From Pseudomonas sp. UMAB-08 (GTDB lineage: Bacteria; Pseudomonadota; Gammaproteobacteria; Pseudomonadales; Pseudomonadaceae), in contig NZ_LT607416.1 in the NCBI RefSeq assembly GCF_900095225.1, positions 1 through 64,000 of the forward strand: DNA of 64,000 nt, given 5' to 3'. How positions within the stretch are numbered: the stretch's first letter is position 1; each line of letters opens with the position of its first letter. The notes below the pieces were generated by a model that saw only the letters and a program-made list of their open reading frames with translations, did not search any database and had not been told where the DNA came from. Shown in pieces: positions 1 through 8,106 of this stretch. The translations under genes were made by a program, and so were the position numbers.

Positions 1-1
1 T

Positions 2-40
2 AAAAGGAAACGCCCCGACAAGTCGGGGCGTTTCTTTTAG
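2..40. terminator. Bidirectional intrinsic terminator
   Basis: A perfect 12-bp stem (GAAACGCCCCGA with its complement) encloses a 4-nt loop and has an A-rich left flank and T-rich right flank. It can end a plus-strand gene lying outside the window and the minus-strand fol/HopJ operon that finishes at 91. Confidence 0.85.
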
Positions 41-90
41 CCTCGGGAAACTGCGTTTTCACACAGTCTGCTCGGCCGGTTTTTTCACGT

Positions 91-432
91 TCAGACTTTA
101 CGTTTCAGCGGCTCGGCTGCGAAGGTCACCCCGGCCAGGCCGTGAGCGATCAGCGCGCGGATGTTGCCGTGATCATTGCCATCTGGGGTGGCCAGCACCG
201 AGCGATAGTGTTCGCCAAATGCGAGCAGGGCTTCTTCATCGCTCAGCCCTTCAAGCGCGGCAAGGCCCAGTGTCTTGCAGGAACCTTCGTTCTGCCCGGC
301 GGCGTTTTCCACGCCACCGTTGCTGAACGCCTGTGGCTGGTAGTCGTAGCCGGCAGAGATGAATGCCAGGGTGTCGGCGAAAGCGTGTTGGCCGCTACGA
401 AGGCTGGCGCGCAGGGTGTTCAGATCAGTCAT
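91..432 (-). CDS. HopJ family type III effector-like protein
   Basis: A 113-residue protein beginning MTDLNTLRASL, recognised as the HopJ family. Despite the name, this family is found in many pseudomonads without any type III secretion link, so 'effector' should not be read as a function. The ATG at 432 is preferred over the longer open frame because it overlaps the 3' end of the DUF1244 gene by a few bases, as expected for translational coupling. It is the last gene of the folM-folE-folX-DUF1244 run and is followed by the terminator at 2-40. Its role is unknown. The conserved linkage suggests a housekeeping task connected with pterin metabolism, which is inference only. Confidence 0.75.
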   Translation of the reverse strand: MTDLNTLRASLRSGQHAFADTLAFISAGYDYQPQAFSNGGVENAAGQNEGSCKTLGLAALEGLSDEEALLAFGEHYRSVLATPDGNDHGNIRALIAHGLAGVTFAAEPLKRKV

Positions 433-721
433 GCTTTTTTTCCTTGGCGAACGCGGCTTTCTGCTCGGCGTTGGCTTCTTGCTGGTAGTGGGTTTTCCAC
501 TCGCTGTAAGGCATGCCGTAAACCACTTCGCGGGCCTGGTCGAGGCTGACGTCGATCTGTTTCTCATCGGCTGCGGCCTTGTACCACTTGGACAGGCAGT
601 TGCGGCAGAAACCGGCAAGATTCATCAGGTCGATATTTTGGACGTCTTTGCGGCTGTCCAGGTGCGCGACCAGTCGGCGAAAGGCGGCGGCTTCGAGTTC
701 GAGGCGTTCTTGCTCGGTCAT
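425..721 (-). CDS. DUF1244 family protein
   Basis: A 98-residue protein (MTEQERLELEAAAFRRL...) matching the small DUF1244 family. It has a conserved NLAGFCRNCLSKWY segment with a Cys-x2-Cys pair near residues 40-43, which could bind a metal or act in redox chemistry. The start at 721 excludes 22 weakly proteobacterial-like upstream residues and fits family length. It lies 116 bp downstream of folX and overlaps the HopJ-family gene by 8 bp. Function is unknown. Its constant neighbourhood with folX/folE/folM in Pseudomonas is the only hint to a role. Confidence 0.8.
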   Translation of the reverse strand: MTEQERLELEAAAFRRLVAHLDSRKDVQNIDLMNLAGFCRNCLSKWYKAAADEKQIDVSLDQAREVVYGMPYSEWKTHYQQEANAEQKAAFAKEKKHD

Positions 722-837
722 GATGGGCTCTTTGCAGGCAGTTAATGGTTTGAATGATAAGAGGGGAAGACACCGGGTCCAAGCCATTCGCGAAGATATT
801 CACAAGGGCTTCTGGTCAGACCCTTGTCAGCATTGAA

Positions 838-1209
838 TCAACGCTGCCCAGCCAGGGTAATCGACACCGACTCGGCAAATCGCAGGGCGTGAGGTTTATC
901 GACTTCGACTTCGGCGTACAGCACGGCTGCGTGGCTCATCACCAGGTCGAGCACTTCCTGGGTCAGACGTTCCAGCAGCGCAAAACGATTGCCTTCCACA
1001 TGCTGGATGATGGCTTTGGTGATCGTGCGGTAGTTGAGGGCGTGATCGATGTCGTTGTCCCGCACGGCATCCTGGGCGGCATACAGAATCGTCAGGTTGA
1101 TCAGCACGTCCTGCTTGTTGAGGATCTCGTCCTCATTGATGCCGATAAAGGTGCGCAGGCACAGGTCTTTGACCCGAATGCGGGCCGTTCCTGGTTCGAG
1201 TCTTGGCAT
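838..1209 (-). CDS. folX: Dihydroneopterin triphosphate 2'-epimerase
   Basis: A 123-residue member of the FolB/FolX fold. FolX converts 7,8-dihydroneopterin triphosphate to the monapterin epimer, the middle step between FolE and FolM in the route to tetrahydromonapterin, the cofactor of bacterial phenylalanine hydroxylase. The sequence has the family N-terminus ([19 protein letters not shown]) and the Lys of the C-terminal [13 protein letters not shown] motif near residue 103. A FolB-type dihydroneopterin aldolase is the alternative. The tight linkage to folE (2 bp away) and folM favours FolX. Translation is probably coupled to folE. Confidence 0.85.
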   Translation of the reverse strand: MPRLEPGTARIRVKDLCLRTFIGINEDEILNKQDVLINLTILYAAQDAVRDNDIDHALNYRTITKAIIQHVEGNRFALLERLTQEVLDLVMSHAAVLYAEVEVDKPHALRFAESVSITLAGQR

Positions 1210-1211
1210 GA

Positions 1212-1772
1212 CTATTTGCTCCGTCCAATCAATTGCAGAAACTCCTGACGGGTCGTACTCGAGTCACGGAATGCACCGAGCATGACCGAGGTGATCATGG
1301 TCGAATTCTGCTTTTCAACGCCACGCATCATCATGCACATGTGTTGAGCTTCAATCACCACGGCGACGCCAGCGGCGCTGGTCACTTCGCGGATCGTATC
1401 GGCAATCTGCCGGGTGAGGTTTTCCTGAATCTGCAGGCGTCGGGCGAACATGTCGACGATGCGTGCAATCTTCGACAGCCCAAGGACCTTTCCCGTAGGG
1501 ATGTAGGCGACGTGTGCTTTGCCGATGAAGGGCAGGAGGTGATGCTCGCACAGCGAGTACAACTCGATGTCCTTGACGATGACCATCTCATCGTTGTCGG
1601 AGGCGAACAGCGCGCCGTTGACGATGTCTTCAACGCTTTGCTCATAGCCATGACACAGGTATTGCATCGCTTTGGCGGCACGTTTGGGCGTATCGAGCAG
1701 GCCTTCGCGGTCGGGGTCTTCACCCAGGCCCACGAGGATCTCGCGGTAATGCTGTGGCAGCGATAAGGTCAT
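1212..1772 (-). CDS. folE: GTP cyclohydrolase I
   Basis: A 186-residue zinc enzyme that converts GTP to dihydroneopterin triphosphate. The zinc ligands Cys75 and His78 (in CEHHLLPF) and Cys146 (in QHMCMMMRG) keep the 71-residue spacing of the E. coli enzyme. The ATG at 1772 is chosen over a TTG one codon earlier because a GAGG ribosome site lies upstream at good distance. Pseudomonads often hold more than one folE. This copy is grouped with folM and folX, so it most likely feeds monapterin synthesis rather than folate alone. Confidence 0.92.
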   Translation of the reverse strand: MTLSLPQHYREILVGLGEDPDREGLLDTPKRAAKAMQYLCHGYEQSVEDIVNGALFASDNDEMVIVKDIELYSLCEHHLLPFIGKAHVAYIPTGKVLGLSKIARIVDMFARRLQIQENLTRQIADTIREVTSAAGVAVVIEAQHMCMMMRGVEKQNSTMITSVMLGAFRDSSTTRQEFLQLIGRSK

Positions 1773-1794
1773 CAAGGAATCCTCGCGGGGCGAC

Positions 1795-2505
1795 TTATTT
1801 AAGGTGCCGACCGCCGTTTACAGTCAAGGTTGTGCCGGTAACGTAGGGGTTGTCCAGCAGATAGCGCAGGCTCTGGTAGATCACCTCGGCACCGGGTTCT
1901 ATGCCCATGGCGGACTTGGCCAGGGTCTTGGTGCGGTACGCCGCGTCGTCGTCGGGTTGAAACATCAACAGCGCTGGCGCGATGCTATTGACCTTGATCC
2001 GGGGCGCGAACTTGGCCGCAAATGACAAGGTCAGGCTTTCAAGCCCTGCTTTGCTGGCGCAGTAGGCGATGTGCTTGCTGCTGCCTTTACGGGTGACGTC
2101 ATCGCTGATGTGAACGATGTCGGCCACAGGCGAACGGTGCAGCAATGGGGCGCAGTGCAGGTTGATCAAATAAGGCGCCAACATGTGCACGTTGAACATC
2201 TGAGTAAAGGCCGCAGCTTCACTGCCCGGCGTTTCGGCCAGCCATTGGGAGGCATTATGGACAATGGCACGCAGGCTGTCGGTGTGGTTTCCGAGTTCAT
2301 CGATGAACGCCAGGATGCTCGCTTCAGATGAGAAATCGGCATGGATCGCCAGCGCACCCAGGTCACGTAATTGCTGCACGCCCGGGCGGTCGCTACGGTA
2401 ACTGACGATCACCGAATGACCGTCTGCCAACAGGCGTTTTGCGCAATCCAGCCCGATACGCTGGCTGGCGCCTGTGATCAGAATAGGGGCAGAAGGAAAA
2501 ACCAT
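1795..2505 (-). CDS. folM: Dihydromonapterin reductase (SDR)
   Basis: A 236-residue short-chain reductase that makes tetrahydromonapterin from dihydromonapterin using NADPH. It carries the atypical FolM-type cofactor motif TGASQRIG (about residues 12-19), in which Arg replaces the usual Gly, and the catalytic YCASKAG motif near residues 148-154. It is the first gene of the minus-strand operon folM-folE-folX. A generic SDR would be the alternative, but the Arg in the glycine-rich motif and the neighbours argue strongly for FolM. Confidence 0.9.
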   Translation of the reverse strand: MVFPSAPILITGASQRIGLDCAKRLLADGHSVIVSYRSDRPGVQQLRDLGALAIHADFSSEASILAFIDELGNHTDSLRAIVHNASQWLAETPGSEAAAFTQMFNVHMLAPYLINLHCAPLLHRSPVADIVHISDDVTRKGSSKHIAYCASKAGLESLTLSFAAKFAPRIKVNSIAPALLMFQPDDDAAYRTKTLAKSAMGIEPGAEVIYQSLRYLLDNPYVTGTTLTVNGGRHLK

Positions 2506-2509
2506 GGGG

Positions 2510-2658
2510 CAACTCGCGCAACACAGTGAGGGTTGAAGCCGGGGCCCTGAGTGATCGGCATGCGGCTCGAGCCAGCGAAACCATTAGCTGGCTATTATTT
2601 GCAGCAAAGTTATACCAATGGCCCTCACTGAACAACCCGCACCGCGCTGCGCGAGTTG
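2510..2658. repeat. Nested inverted repeat upstream of folM
   Basis: CAACTCGCGCA at 2510-2520 is exactly repeated in inverse at 2648-2658, and CAGTGAGGG at 2524-2532 is inverted at 2622-2630. A smaller AGCCAG/CTGGCT pair lies between them. The element fills the gap between the folM start and the end of the upstream gene. It could be a regulatory structure or the remnant of a small palindromic element. No transposase is present. Confidence 0.5.
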
Positions 2659-2675
2659 TTGAGCCTCGCGCCTGG

Positions 2676-3245
2676 CTAGTGGCTGGGTGACGATTCTGAC
2701 GCGCGGATTGGCGCTCGAGGTGCGCTGTGCAACCAGGGTGACAGCAGGTGGGTGGACAGTGGAATGAACAGGAAAACCATCAGCGGTGTGAGGGCCAATG
2801 TGCTGACCAGCACCCGAGGCAGCAAACTCAACTCATTGAGCAGGGGAGCCAGCAAGAAGTTGAATATCAGCGATACCGGGAAGAACGCGAGCCAGATGGC
2901 CACGGCTTGTTTCCAGCGCGGCGGACGCTGACCGGCGGCACCAAACCAGCCGTCGATGCCTCTGACCCGGTGTTCCGACGGTTGTGCAAACAAGCCGCTG
3001 CCGCGCACCAGCCAAGTGCTTCGTGACGCGGAATGCTCCCATGCGTGCATTGTGAATTCGTCGGCGAAGCGAAAGATGATCTGGAATTCATCGTCACCAG
3101 GGGGCGGCGCTAAAACGCCAGAGCCCAGATATCCGGGGAAGTCGGTGGCAAGTTGCTCACCTTCACGCAGCCAGGCGATGAGTTCGTGGTAGCGGCCATG
3201 GGCGACGCGGCGGGCGACCATCAGGGTGACGGGGGAGGTAGACAT
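2676..3245 (-). CDS. Antibiotic biosynthesis monooxygenase domain membrane protein
   Basis: A 189-residue protein with an N-terminal ABM-type ferredoxin-like domain (about 1-95, starting MSTSPVTLMVARRVAHGRY) followed by two hydrophobic segments at about 115-135 and 145-165, which should anchor it in the inner membrane. Proteins of this architecture are common in Pseudomonas and annotated only by domain. The substrate is unknown. It is separated from folM by the inverted-repeat region and transcribed in the same direction, so read-through into folM is possible. The ATG at 3245 has an AGATG-type site (catctccg on the complement) upstream. Confidence 0.75.
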   Translation of the reverse strand: MSTSPVTLMVARRVAHGRYHELIAWLREGEQLATDFPGYLGSGVLAPPPGDDEFQIIFRFADEFTMHAWEHSASRSTWLVRGSGLFAQPSEHRVRGIDGWFGAAGQRPPRWKQAVAIWLAFFPVSLIFNFLLAPLLNELSLLPRVLVSTLALTPLMVFLFIPLSTHLLSPWLHSAPRAPIRASESSPSH

Positions 3246-3445
3246 CGTGCATCTCCGTAAGACGAGTGAGTTTCCCGGGTAGGGAATTCACATAACGCAG
3301 CGCCGGGGTGGTGGGCTGCGTTTAAAAGGCAAGCAAGGATTATTCCCGATTCCCACAAATAAGCCAGAGGCTGTCGTCGCCCGCGTTGTTTCTAGGGGCG
3401 ACCTTGAGGGTACAATACGGCCACTGTTCTCAAGCGATGCCTGTC

Positions 3446-4396
3446 ATGACCGAACCTGTTATTGGCCCTGCTCTGGGCAGCGGCCTCAAACAAGAAGAGT
3501 TGTTCCCCATTCGCGAAGTGTCGCGTATTACCGGGATCAATCCGGTCACGCTGCGCGCCTGGGAGCGGCGCTACGGGCTGATTCAGCCCACCCGCACCGA
3601 CAGCGGCCACCGTCTGTATTCCCAGGCCGACATCGATGAGGTGCGGAGCATTCTTGGCTGGATCGAGCGCGGTGTGGCCGTCAGCAAAGTCGGGAAGATT
3701 CTTGCCAAGGCCAGCATCGTCAGGACCCAGTCCAATCCGCTTCCAGATGAGGGGTTGCTGGGTGAGTGGGGTGAATGGCAGGCACAACTGCGTCGCACCA
3801 TCAGCGCCTTCGATGAGCGCGGTCTGGAGCAGTTATATGGTCAGATATTTGCCAGTTACCCGTTGACCGTGGTGTTCCAGGATATTTTGATGCCGTTGTG
3901 GCAGGAGTTTTTGCTGCATCAGGATCAATTTGGCCAAGCCAGCGAATGGTTGTTTCTCGACAGTTTTTTGCGTGCGCGAACGCTGCAACGCTTGCAGATG
4001 CTGCGCGGTACGACGGAGTTGAAGGTCGTACTGGCGGCTATTCCGGGCCAATGTCGCGAATTGGAGCTGTGGGTGGCGGGGTTGATGCTGGGCACGACGG
4101 ATACGTCGATCAGTGTCTTGGCGCTCGGTCAGCCACTGGAGGAGCTGAGCCTGGTCTGTGAGAAAATTCAGCCTCAGGCCTTGGTGCTGTTTTCAAATCA
4201 TCCACCTGCGGCTGATCTGCCTCGGCGCCTGAAGCGCCTGGCGCTGACCCTGGATTGCCCTGTTTTGTTGGCGGGGGAGGCATCGGATTTGGCGCAAGAA
4301 AGCCTCGATGGCTCACCCATCGCGTGTCTGGGAAGTGATGGGCGTTCCATGCAGCGACGTTTGCAGCAGTTTTTAGCGGGGCATCTGGACACGTAG
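3446..4396 (+). CDS. MerR family regulator, class II LitR/CarH-like
   Basis: A 316-residue regulator. A MerR winged helix-turn-helix occupies about 20-90 (FPIREVSRITGINPVTLRAWERRYG). A C-terminal part has the CarH/LitR layout: a four-helix region (about 110-185) and a Rossmann-like domain (190-316). The cobalamin ligands are lost: the Trp...Glu-His motif reads Trp152...Glu167-Trp168, and the position of the lower-axial His of PGExHELG is Arg204 (PGQCRELEL). This is the pattern of class II LitR proteins, which act with a LOV photoreceptor instead of B12, and a short LOV gene lies 1.6 kb away. The ATG at 3446 is taken because homologues start MxEPVIGPALGSGLKQEELF. An in-frame ATG at 3437 is possible. 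Confidence 0.85.
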   Translation: MTEPVIGPALGSGLKQEELFPIREVSRITGINPVTLRAWERRYGLIQPTRTDSGHRLYSQADIDEVRSILGWIERGVAVSKVGKILAKASIVRTQSNPLPDEGLLGEWGEWQAQLRRTISAFDERGLEQLYGQIFASYPLTVVFQDILMPLWQEFLLHQDQFGQASEWLFLDSFLRARTLQRLQMLRGTTELKVVLAAIPGQCRELELWVAGLMLGTTDTSISVLALGQPLEELSLVCEKIQPQALVLFSNHPPAADLPRRLKRLALTLDCPVLLAGEASDLAQESLDGSPIACLGSDGRSMQRRLQQFLAGHLDT

Positions 4397-4453
4397 AAAG
4401 TGTCGATGTGCCGTGGAGTTTCTTGACCAAGGGTGACGCTGTTCACGCGTTAC

Positions 4454-5062
4454 TCAGTCGAGCGGAGCAGGGTGAACCAGTAGATGCTGTTGCAGGATGT
4501 ACTGGCGCAGGCGTTCAGTGTCTTCTTTGTTTCGCTGGCTCAGACGGTACGCCGCAAGACCTTGCTCGGTCAGCCGTTCGAAGGTGCCGCGCAATGCAAT
4601 GGGCGCGTAGCCCATCGGAGCAAACCACAGGGCGAAGTATTTTGGCGGTTTGGTCGCTTTGCGGTTCTCCAGCAAAATCCCCTTGAACGAGATTTCATGC
4701 ACCCAGAGCGCACTCTGCGAACCTTTTTCGGTTTGCAGCGGCAGGGGTTCAGGCAGGTTCAGTCGCCATGGACGCACCTGAGGACCTTGTTCTTCATAAA
4801 TACTCGGCGCGCCCAACTCCAGATGCATGGCATGGAATTCATCTTCCACCAGATGCAACGGAAAGGTCATTTGCTGGTTTTCGAACTGCGCCTGAATCGT
4901 CACCTGCTCGTGGGCAGCCAGACGGGTCAGCAACTCCTGAATCTGCACGCCACCATTGACGAGCAGGCCGCGCGACGCATCACGCACGTTCAGCTTCGGG
5001 TTGTGCTGCATGTTCTGAATGAAATCCAGCTCATCCTGAGTGAGTAGGGTATCGCGTTGCAT
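4454..5062 (-). CDS. PilZ-like hypothetical protein
   Basis: A 202-residue soluble protein. The first 100 or so residues resemble the N-terminal beta-barrel of YcgR-type proteins. The second half contains a segment (VHEISFKGILLE) that resembles the PilZ D/N-x-S-x-x-G motif with the acidic residue shifted or replaced. No clear RxxxR motif precedes it, so c-di-GMP binding is doubtful. It is convergent with the MerR gene and lies just downstream of the short LOV gene (68 bp between them, same strand), suggesting one transcript. The family assignment is structural inference. Confidence 0.6.
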   Translation of the reverse strand: MQRDTLLTQDELDFIQNMQHNPKLNVRDASRGLLVNGGVQIQELLTRLAAHEQVTIQAQFENQQMTFPLHLVEDEFHAMHLELGAPSIYEEQGPQVRPWRLNLPEPLPLQTEKGSQSALWVHEISFKGILLENRKATKPPKYFALWFAPMGYAPIALRGTFERLTEQGLAAYRLSQRNKEDTERLRQYILQQHLLVHPAPLD

Positions 5063-5130
5063 GCTAAAGCTCGAAATATGCGGTTATTGGAAAACAGACA
5101 ACTCATTCGGTGGTTTGTTAGCACCACGTA

Positions 5131-5577
5131 TCATTTTTTTAGTGATTCTATCTCGGCCCGTGCAAGCGCCAGCTCGGCTTCCAGCTCGACGACGCGCTGT
5201 TGTGCTTCGATCTGGGCGCTGACATTTTTTTGAATGCCGATGAAATAGGTTAGCTGATCAGCCTCATTGAATACCGGCGTGATCGATAGCTCGTTCCAGA
5301 AGGCGCTGCCGTCCTTGCGATAGTTGCGTACCACCTGCCGGCATGGCTGGCCGCTGGCAATTGCCTGGCGAATCACCTCCAGCCCCGGTTGCTGCCGGTC
5401 ATCGGCCTGCAGGAAACGGCAATCGCGATACAGAATTTCTTCCACCGCGTAGCCTGTCAGCGTTTCGAATGCCTTGTTCGCGTAAATCAGGATGTTGTCA
5501 TCACCTTCCTGCTCAGCGACCACAATGCCGTCATTCGAGGCGTTGATTACCAGCTGCAACAGTTTTGCATTGATCAT
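5131..5577 (-). CDS. Short LOV blue-light photoreceptor
   Basis: A 148-residue protein that is essentially one LOV (PAS) domain with short flanking helices. The photoactive cysteine is Cys53 in the motif DCRFLQ. The FMN-contacting segments FETLTGY, NYRKDGSAFWNELSITPV and YFIGIQKNVS are all present. It closely resembles the P. putida short LOV proteins (PpSB1-LOV type), which form a flavin-cysteine adduct in blue light and have no fused output domain. The C-terminal 25 residues (about 122-148) are heptad-like and should form the dimeric J-alpha coiled coil. Signalling probably goes through protein contact, plausibly with the nearby MerR regulator (inference). Confidence 0.92.
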   Translation of the reverse strand: MINAKLLQLVINASNDGIVVAEQEGDDNILIYANKAFETLTGYAVEEILYRDCRFLQADDRQQPGLEVIRQAIASGQPCRQVVRNYRKDGSAFWNELSITPVFNEADQLTYFIGIQKNVSAQIEAQQRVVELEAELALARAEIESLKK

Positions 5578-5676
5578 GGAAAGCTTCCGTTGCGAATTGC
5601 CAAGCCAGCATTCTAAGACATTGCGCTGCGTTGGGGCATAATGTCCGACGTTTTTACTGCGTTACAGGGTCTATTT

Positions 5677-6132
5677 ATGAAAGTGGTCATCCTTTCCGGG
5701 TCGGTCTATGGCTCTGCCGAAGAAGTCGCCCGGCATGCCGAGTCAATCATTCGTGCCGCTGGTCACGAGGTTCGACACAATCCCCGTGTCACCTTGGCAG
5801 AGTTGCAAGCGTTCGCGCCCGAGGCATTTCTGGTCGTGACTTCGACCACGGGGCTGGGCGAATTGCCTGATAACTTCCAGGCGCTCTATTCGCAGATTCG
5901 TGATCTGTTGCCTGCGGCCTGGCGTGGTTTGCCCGGCGGAGTGATTGGCCTGGGCGACGCCAGCTATGGCGATACGTTCTGCGGCGGTGGCGAGCAGGTG
6001 CGTGAGCTATTTGCCGAACTGGGGGTTCGTGAAGTGCAACCCATGTTGCGCCTGGATGCCAGCGAGACCGTTACGCCTGAATCCGATGCAGAACCTTGGC
6101 TGGCGGAGTTTATTCTTCACCTAAATGCCTGA
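5677..6132 (+). CDS. Flavodoxin, MioC-like
   Basis: A 151-residue single-domain flavodoxin. The FMN phosphate loop is SGSVYGSAEEVA (about 7-18), with the later TSTTGLGELPDN and GLGDASYGDTFCGGG loops that clasp the isoalloxazine ring. The start at 5677 is the first ATG that gives MKVVILSGSVYGSA at the N-terminus. The upstream frame adds 12 unlikely residues. It is divergent from the LOV gene with a 99-bp shared intergenic region. Likely a one-electron carrier; the redox partner is unknown. Confidence 0.85.
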   Translation: MKVVILSGSVYGSAEEVARHAESIIRAAGHEVRHNPRVTLAELQAFAPEAFLVVTSTTGLGELPDNFQALYSQIRDLLPAAWRGLPGGVIGLGDASYGDTFCGGGEQVRELFAELGVREVQPMLRLDASETVTPESDAEPWLAEFILHLNA

Positions 6133-6291
6133 GTCGGTTGCGCGCTCACCCGCGCGCCTTACCTGACCTTAGATGACTCGCTCGGCCAGTAAGCTGGCTG
6201 CCAATGCAACTACCGGGATGCTCAGGCCTGACTAGACTGATCGAGATGGGAACCTAATCGCGATTATTATAAAAAAGCCGAGGTAAGCACC

Positions 6292-7074
6292 GTGAACGTT
6301 GCCCAAGTTTTGCCTTCCCGAAGCGTGAAGGATCAAGTCAGTGCCGCCGAATGGCAGGCGCGGGTCGATCTCGCGGCCTGCTATCGGTTGGTTGCGATGC
6401 ACGGTTGGGACGACCTGATTTTTACCCACATCTCGGCCAAGGTTCCTGGCACCGAAGATTTTCTGATCAACCCGTTCGGCCTGATGTTTCACGAAATCAC
6501 GGCATCGAGTCTGGTCAAAATCGATCAGGCCGGTAACAAATTGATGGACAGCCCCTACGAGATCAACCCGGCCGGCTACACCATTCACAGCGCGGTGCAT
6601 GAAGTTCGGCATGACGTGGCCTGCGTGCTGCATACCCATACGGCGGCAGGGGTTGCGGTATCTGCACAAAAGCAGGGGATTCTGCCGATCAGTCAGCAAT
6701 CGATTTTCGTTCTGTCGAGCCTGGCTTATCACCCCTATGAAGGCGTCGCCCTGAATCATGAAGAAAAAGCGCGGCTGCAAGCTGATCTGGGCGATAGCAG
6801 CTTCTTGATGCTCAACAATCATGGGCTGTTGACGTGCTCCAGCAGCATTGCCGATGCCTTCCTGATGATGTTCACCTTCCAGCGTGCCTGTGAAATCCAG
6901 GTGCTGGCGCAAACGGGGGGTGCCGAGCTGATTCCTATCGGCGGGCAGATCCTGGCTGGCGCGAGAGCGATGATTGCCGGGGTGACTAAAAGCACTCAGG
7001 GCATGGGCGGGGCATTGGCCTGGCCGGCGTTGCTGCGCAAACTCGATAAACAAGACCCGAGCTACAAAGAATAA
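6292..7074 (+). CDS. Class II aldolase/adducin family protein
   Basis: A 260-residue protein of the class II aldolase/adducin fold. The zinc-binding histidines are visible in the HTHTAAG motif (about residues 113-119) and in the later NHG segment near 177-179. The start is a GTG at 6292 with an AGGT ribosome site about 8 bases upstream. The stop overlaps the start of the next gene (TAATG), so the two are translationally coupled. Members act on sugar phosphates or remain of unknown substrate; nothing here decides which. Confidence 0.85.
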   Translation: MNVAQVLPSRSVKDQVSAAEWQARVDLAACYRLVAMHGWDDLIFTHISAKVPGTEDFLINPFGLMFHEITASSLVKIDQAGNKLMDSPYEINPAGYTIHSAVHEVRHDVACVLHTHTAAGVAVSAQKQGILPISQQSIFVLSSLAYHPYEGVALNHEEKARLQADLGDSSFLMLNNHGLLTCSSSIADAFLMMFTFQRACEIQVLAQTGGAELIPIGGQILAGARAMIAGVTKSTQGMGGALAWPALLRKLDKQDPSYKE

Positions 7075-7976
7075 TGCCGCTGGCAGAGATCCCTTTGTCC
7101 GTCTGGCGTACCCGTGGACAAAGCTTTTTGTTCCGGGGCCAGACCATTCGCTACTGGGTCGCGGGGCAGGGCGAACCATTGTTGTTGATTCATGGCTTCC
7201 CCACAGCCAGTTGGGATTGGCATTACCTGTGGCAACCCTTGACTCAGCGTTATCGGGTGATTGCCTGCGACATGCTGGGTTTCGGCGATTCGTCCAAGCC
7301 GCAGGGCCATGATTACCGCCTGCTGGAACAGGCCGACCTGCAGCAGGCGCTGCTCGAGCACCTGCGCGTAGAACAAGCGGTGCATGTGTTGGCACATGAC
7401 TACGGTGACAGTGTCGCCCAGGAATTGCTGGCCCGGCATTATGAAGGGACGTTCGCCATGGCCAGTTGCGTGTTCCTCAATGGCGGGCTGTTCCCGGAGA
7501 CACATCGCAAGCTGCTGGTCCAGAAACTGCTGCTCAGCCCACTGGGCTGGCTGGTGGGGCGGATGTTCAGCCGGGAACATCTGGTTAAAAGTTTTACGAA
7601 GATATTTGGCCCAGACACGCGGCCCAGTGAAAGTGAGCTGGATGATTTCTGGAGCCTGATCGAAACCAACCAGGGACCGCGGATCATCCACCGTTTGATC
7701 AACTACATTCCCGAGCGGATTGTGCAGCGTGATCGCTGGTTGGCCGCCATGCGGCGCGGCGATGTTCCGATGCGAGTGATCGACGGTGCGGTCGACCCGA
7801 TCTCCGGTGCGCACATGGTCGAGCGCTACCGCGAATTGATCCCCAATGCCGACACTGTGCTGTTACAGGGTATCGGTCATTACCCGCAAACCGAGGCGCC
7901 AGCGCTGGTCCTGGAGCATTACCTCAGTTTCCGGGCCGCACTAGATATCCAGAACCGGGTATTGGCTTATTCCTGA
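7074..7976 (+). CDS. Alpha/beta hydrolase (haloalkane dehalogenase/MEST-like)
   Basis: A 300-residue alpha/beta hydrolase. The oxyanion-hole segment HGFPTASWDW is at about 40-49. The nucleophile elbow reads AHDYGDSVAQE, placing Asp109 where haloalkane dehalogenases and epoxide hydrolases carry their nucleophilic Asp. The C-terminal GIGHYPQTEAP provides the catalytic His. The HDYGDxVAQEL form is typical of the MEST-like subgroup, whose substrates are not established. Coupled to the upstream class II aldolase gene by a TAATG overlap. Confidence 0.85.
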   Translation: MPLAEIPLSVWRTRGQSFLFRGQTIRYWVAGQGEPLLLIHGFPTASWDWHYLWQPLTQRYRVIACDMLGFGDSSKPQGHDYRLLEQADLQQALLEHLRVEQAVHVLAHDYGDSVAQELLARHYEGTFAMASCVFLNGGLFPETHRKLLVQKLLLSPLGWLVGRMFSREHLVKSFTKIFGPDTRPSESELDDFWSLIETNQGPRIIHRLINYIPERIVQRDRWLAAMRRGDVPMRVIDGAVDPISGAHMVERYRELIPNADTVLLQGIGHYPQTEAPALVLEHYLSFRAALDIQNRVLAYS

Positions 7977-8106
7977 ACGCCGCTAATCAGGCTCAACCCT
8001 CATCCTGCTACCTTATTGCGCACTATTCAGCACTGAGCGTATTGATTGTGACTGTGGGTCGAGTGTTCGACACTCAAGCCATTGTCCATCTTTGCTGGAG
8101 CTGTCC

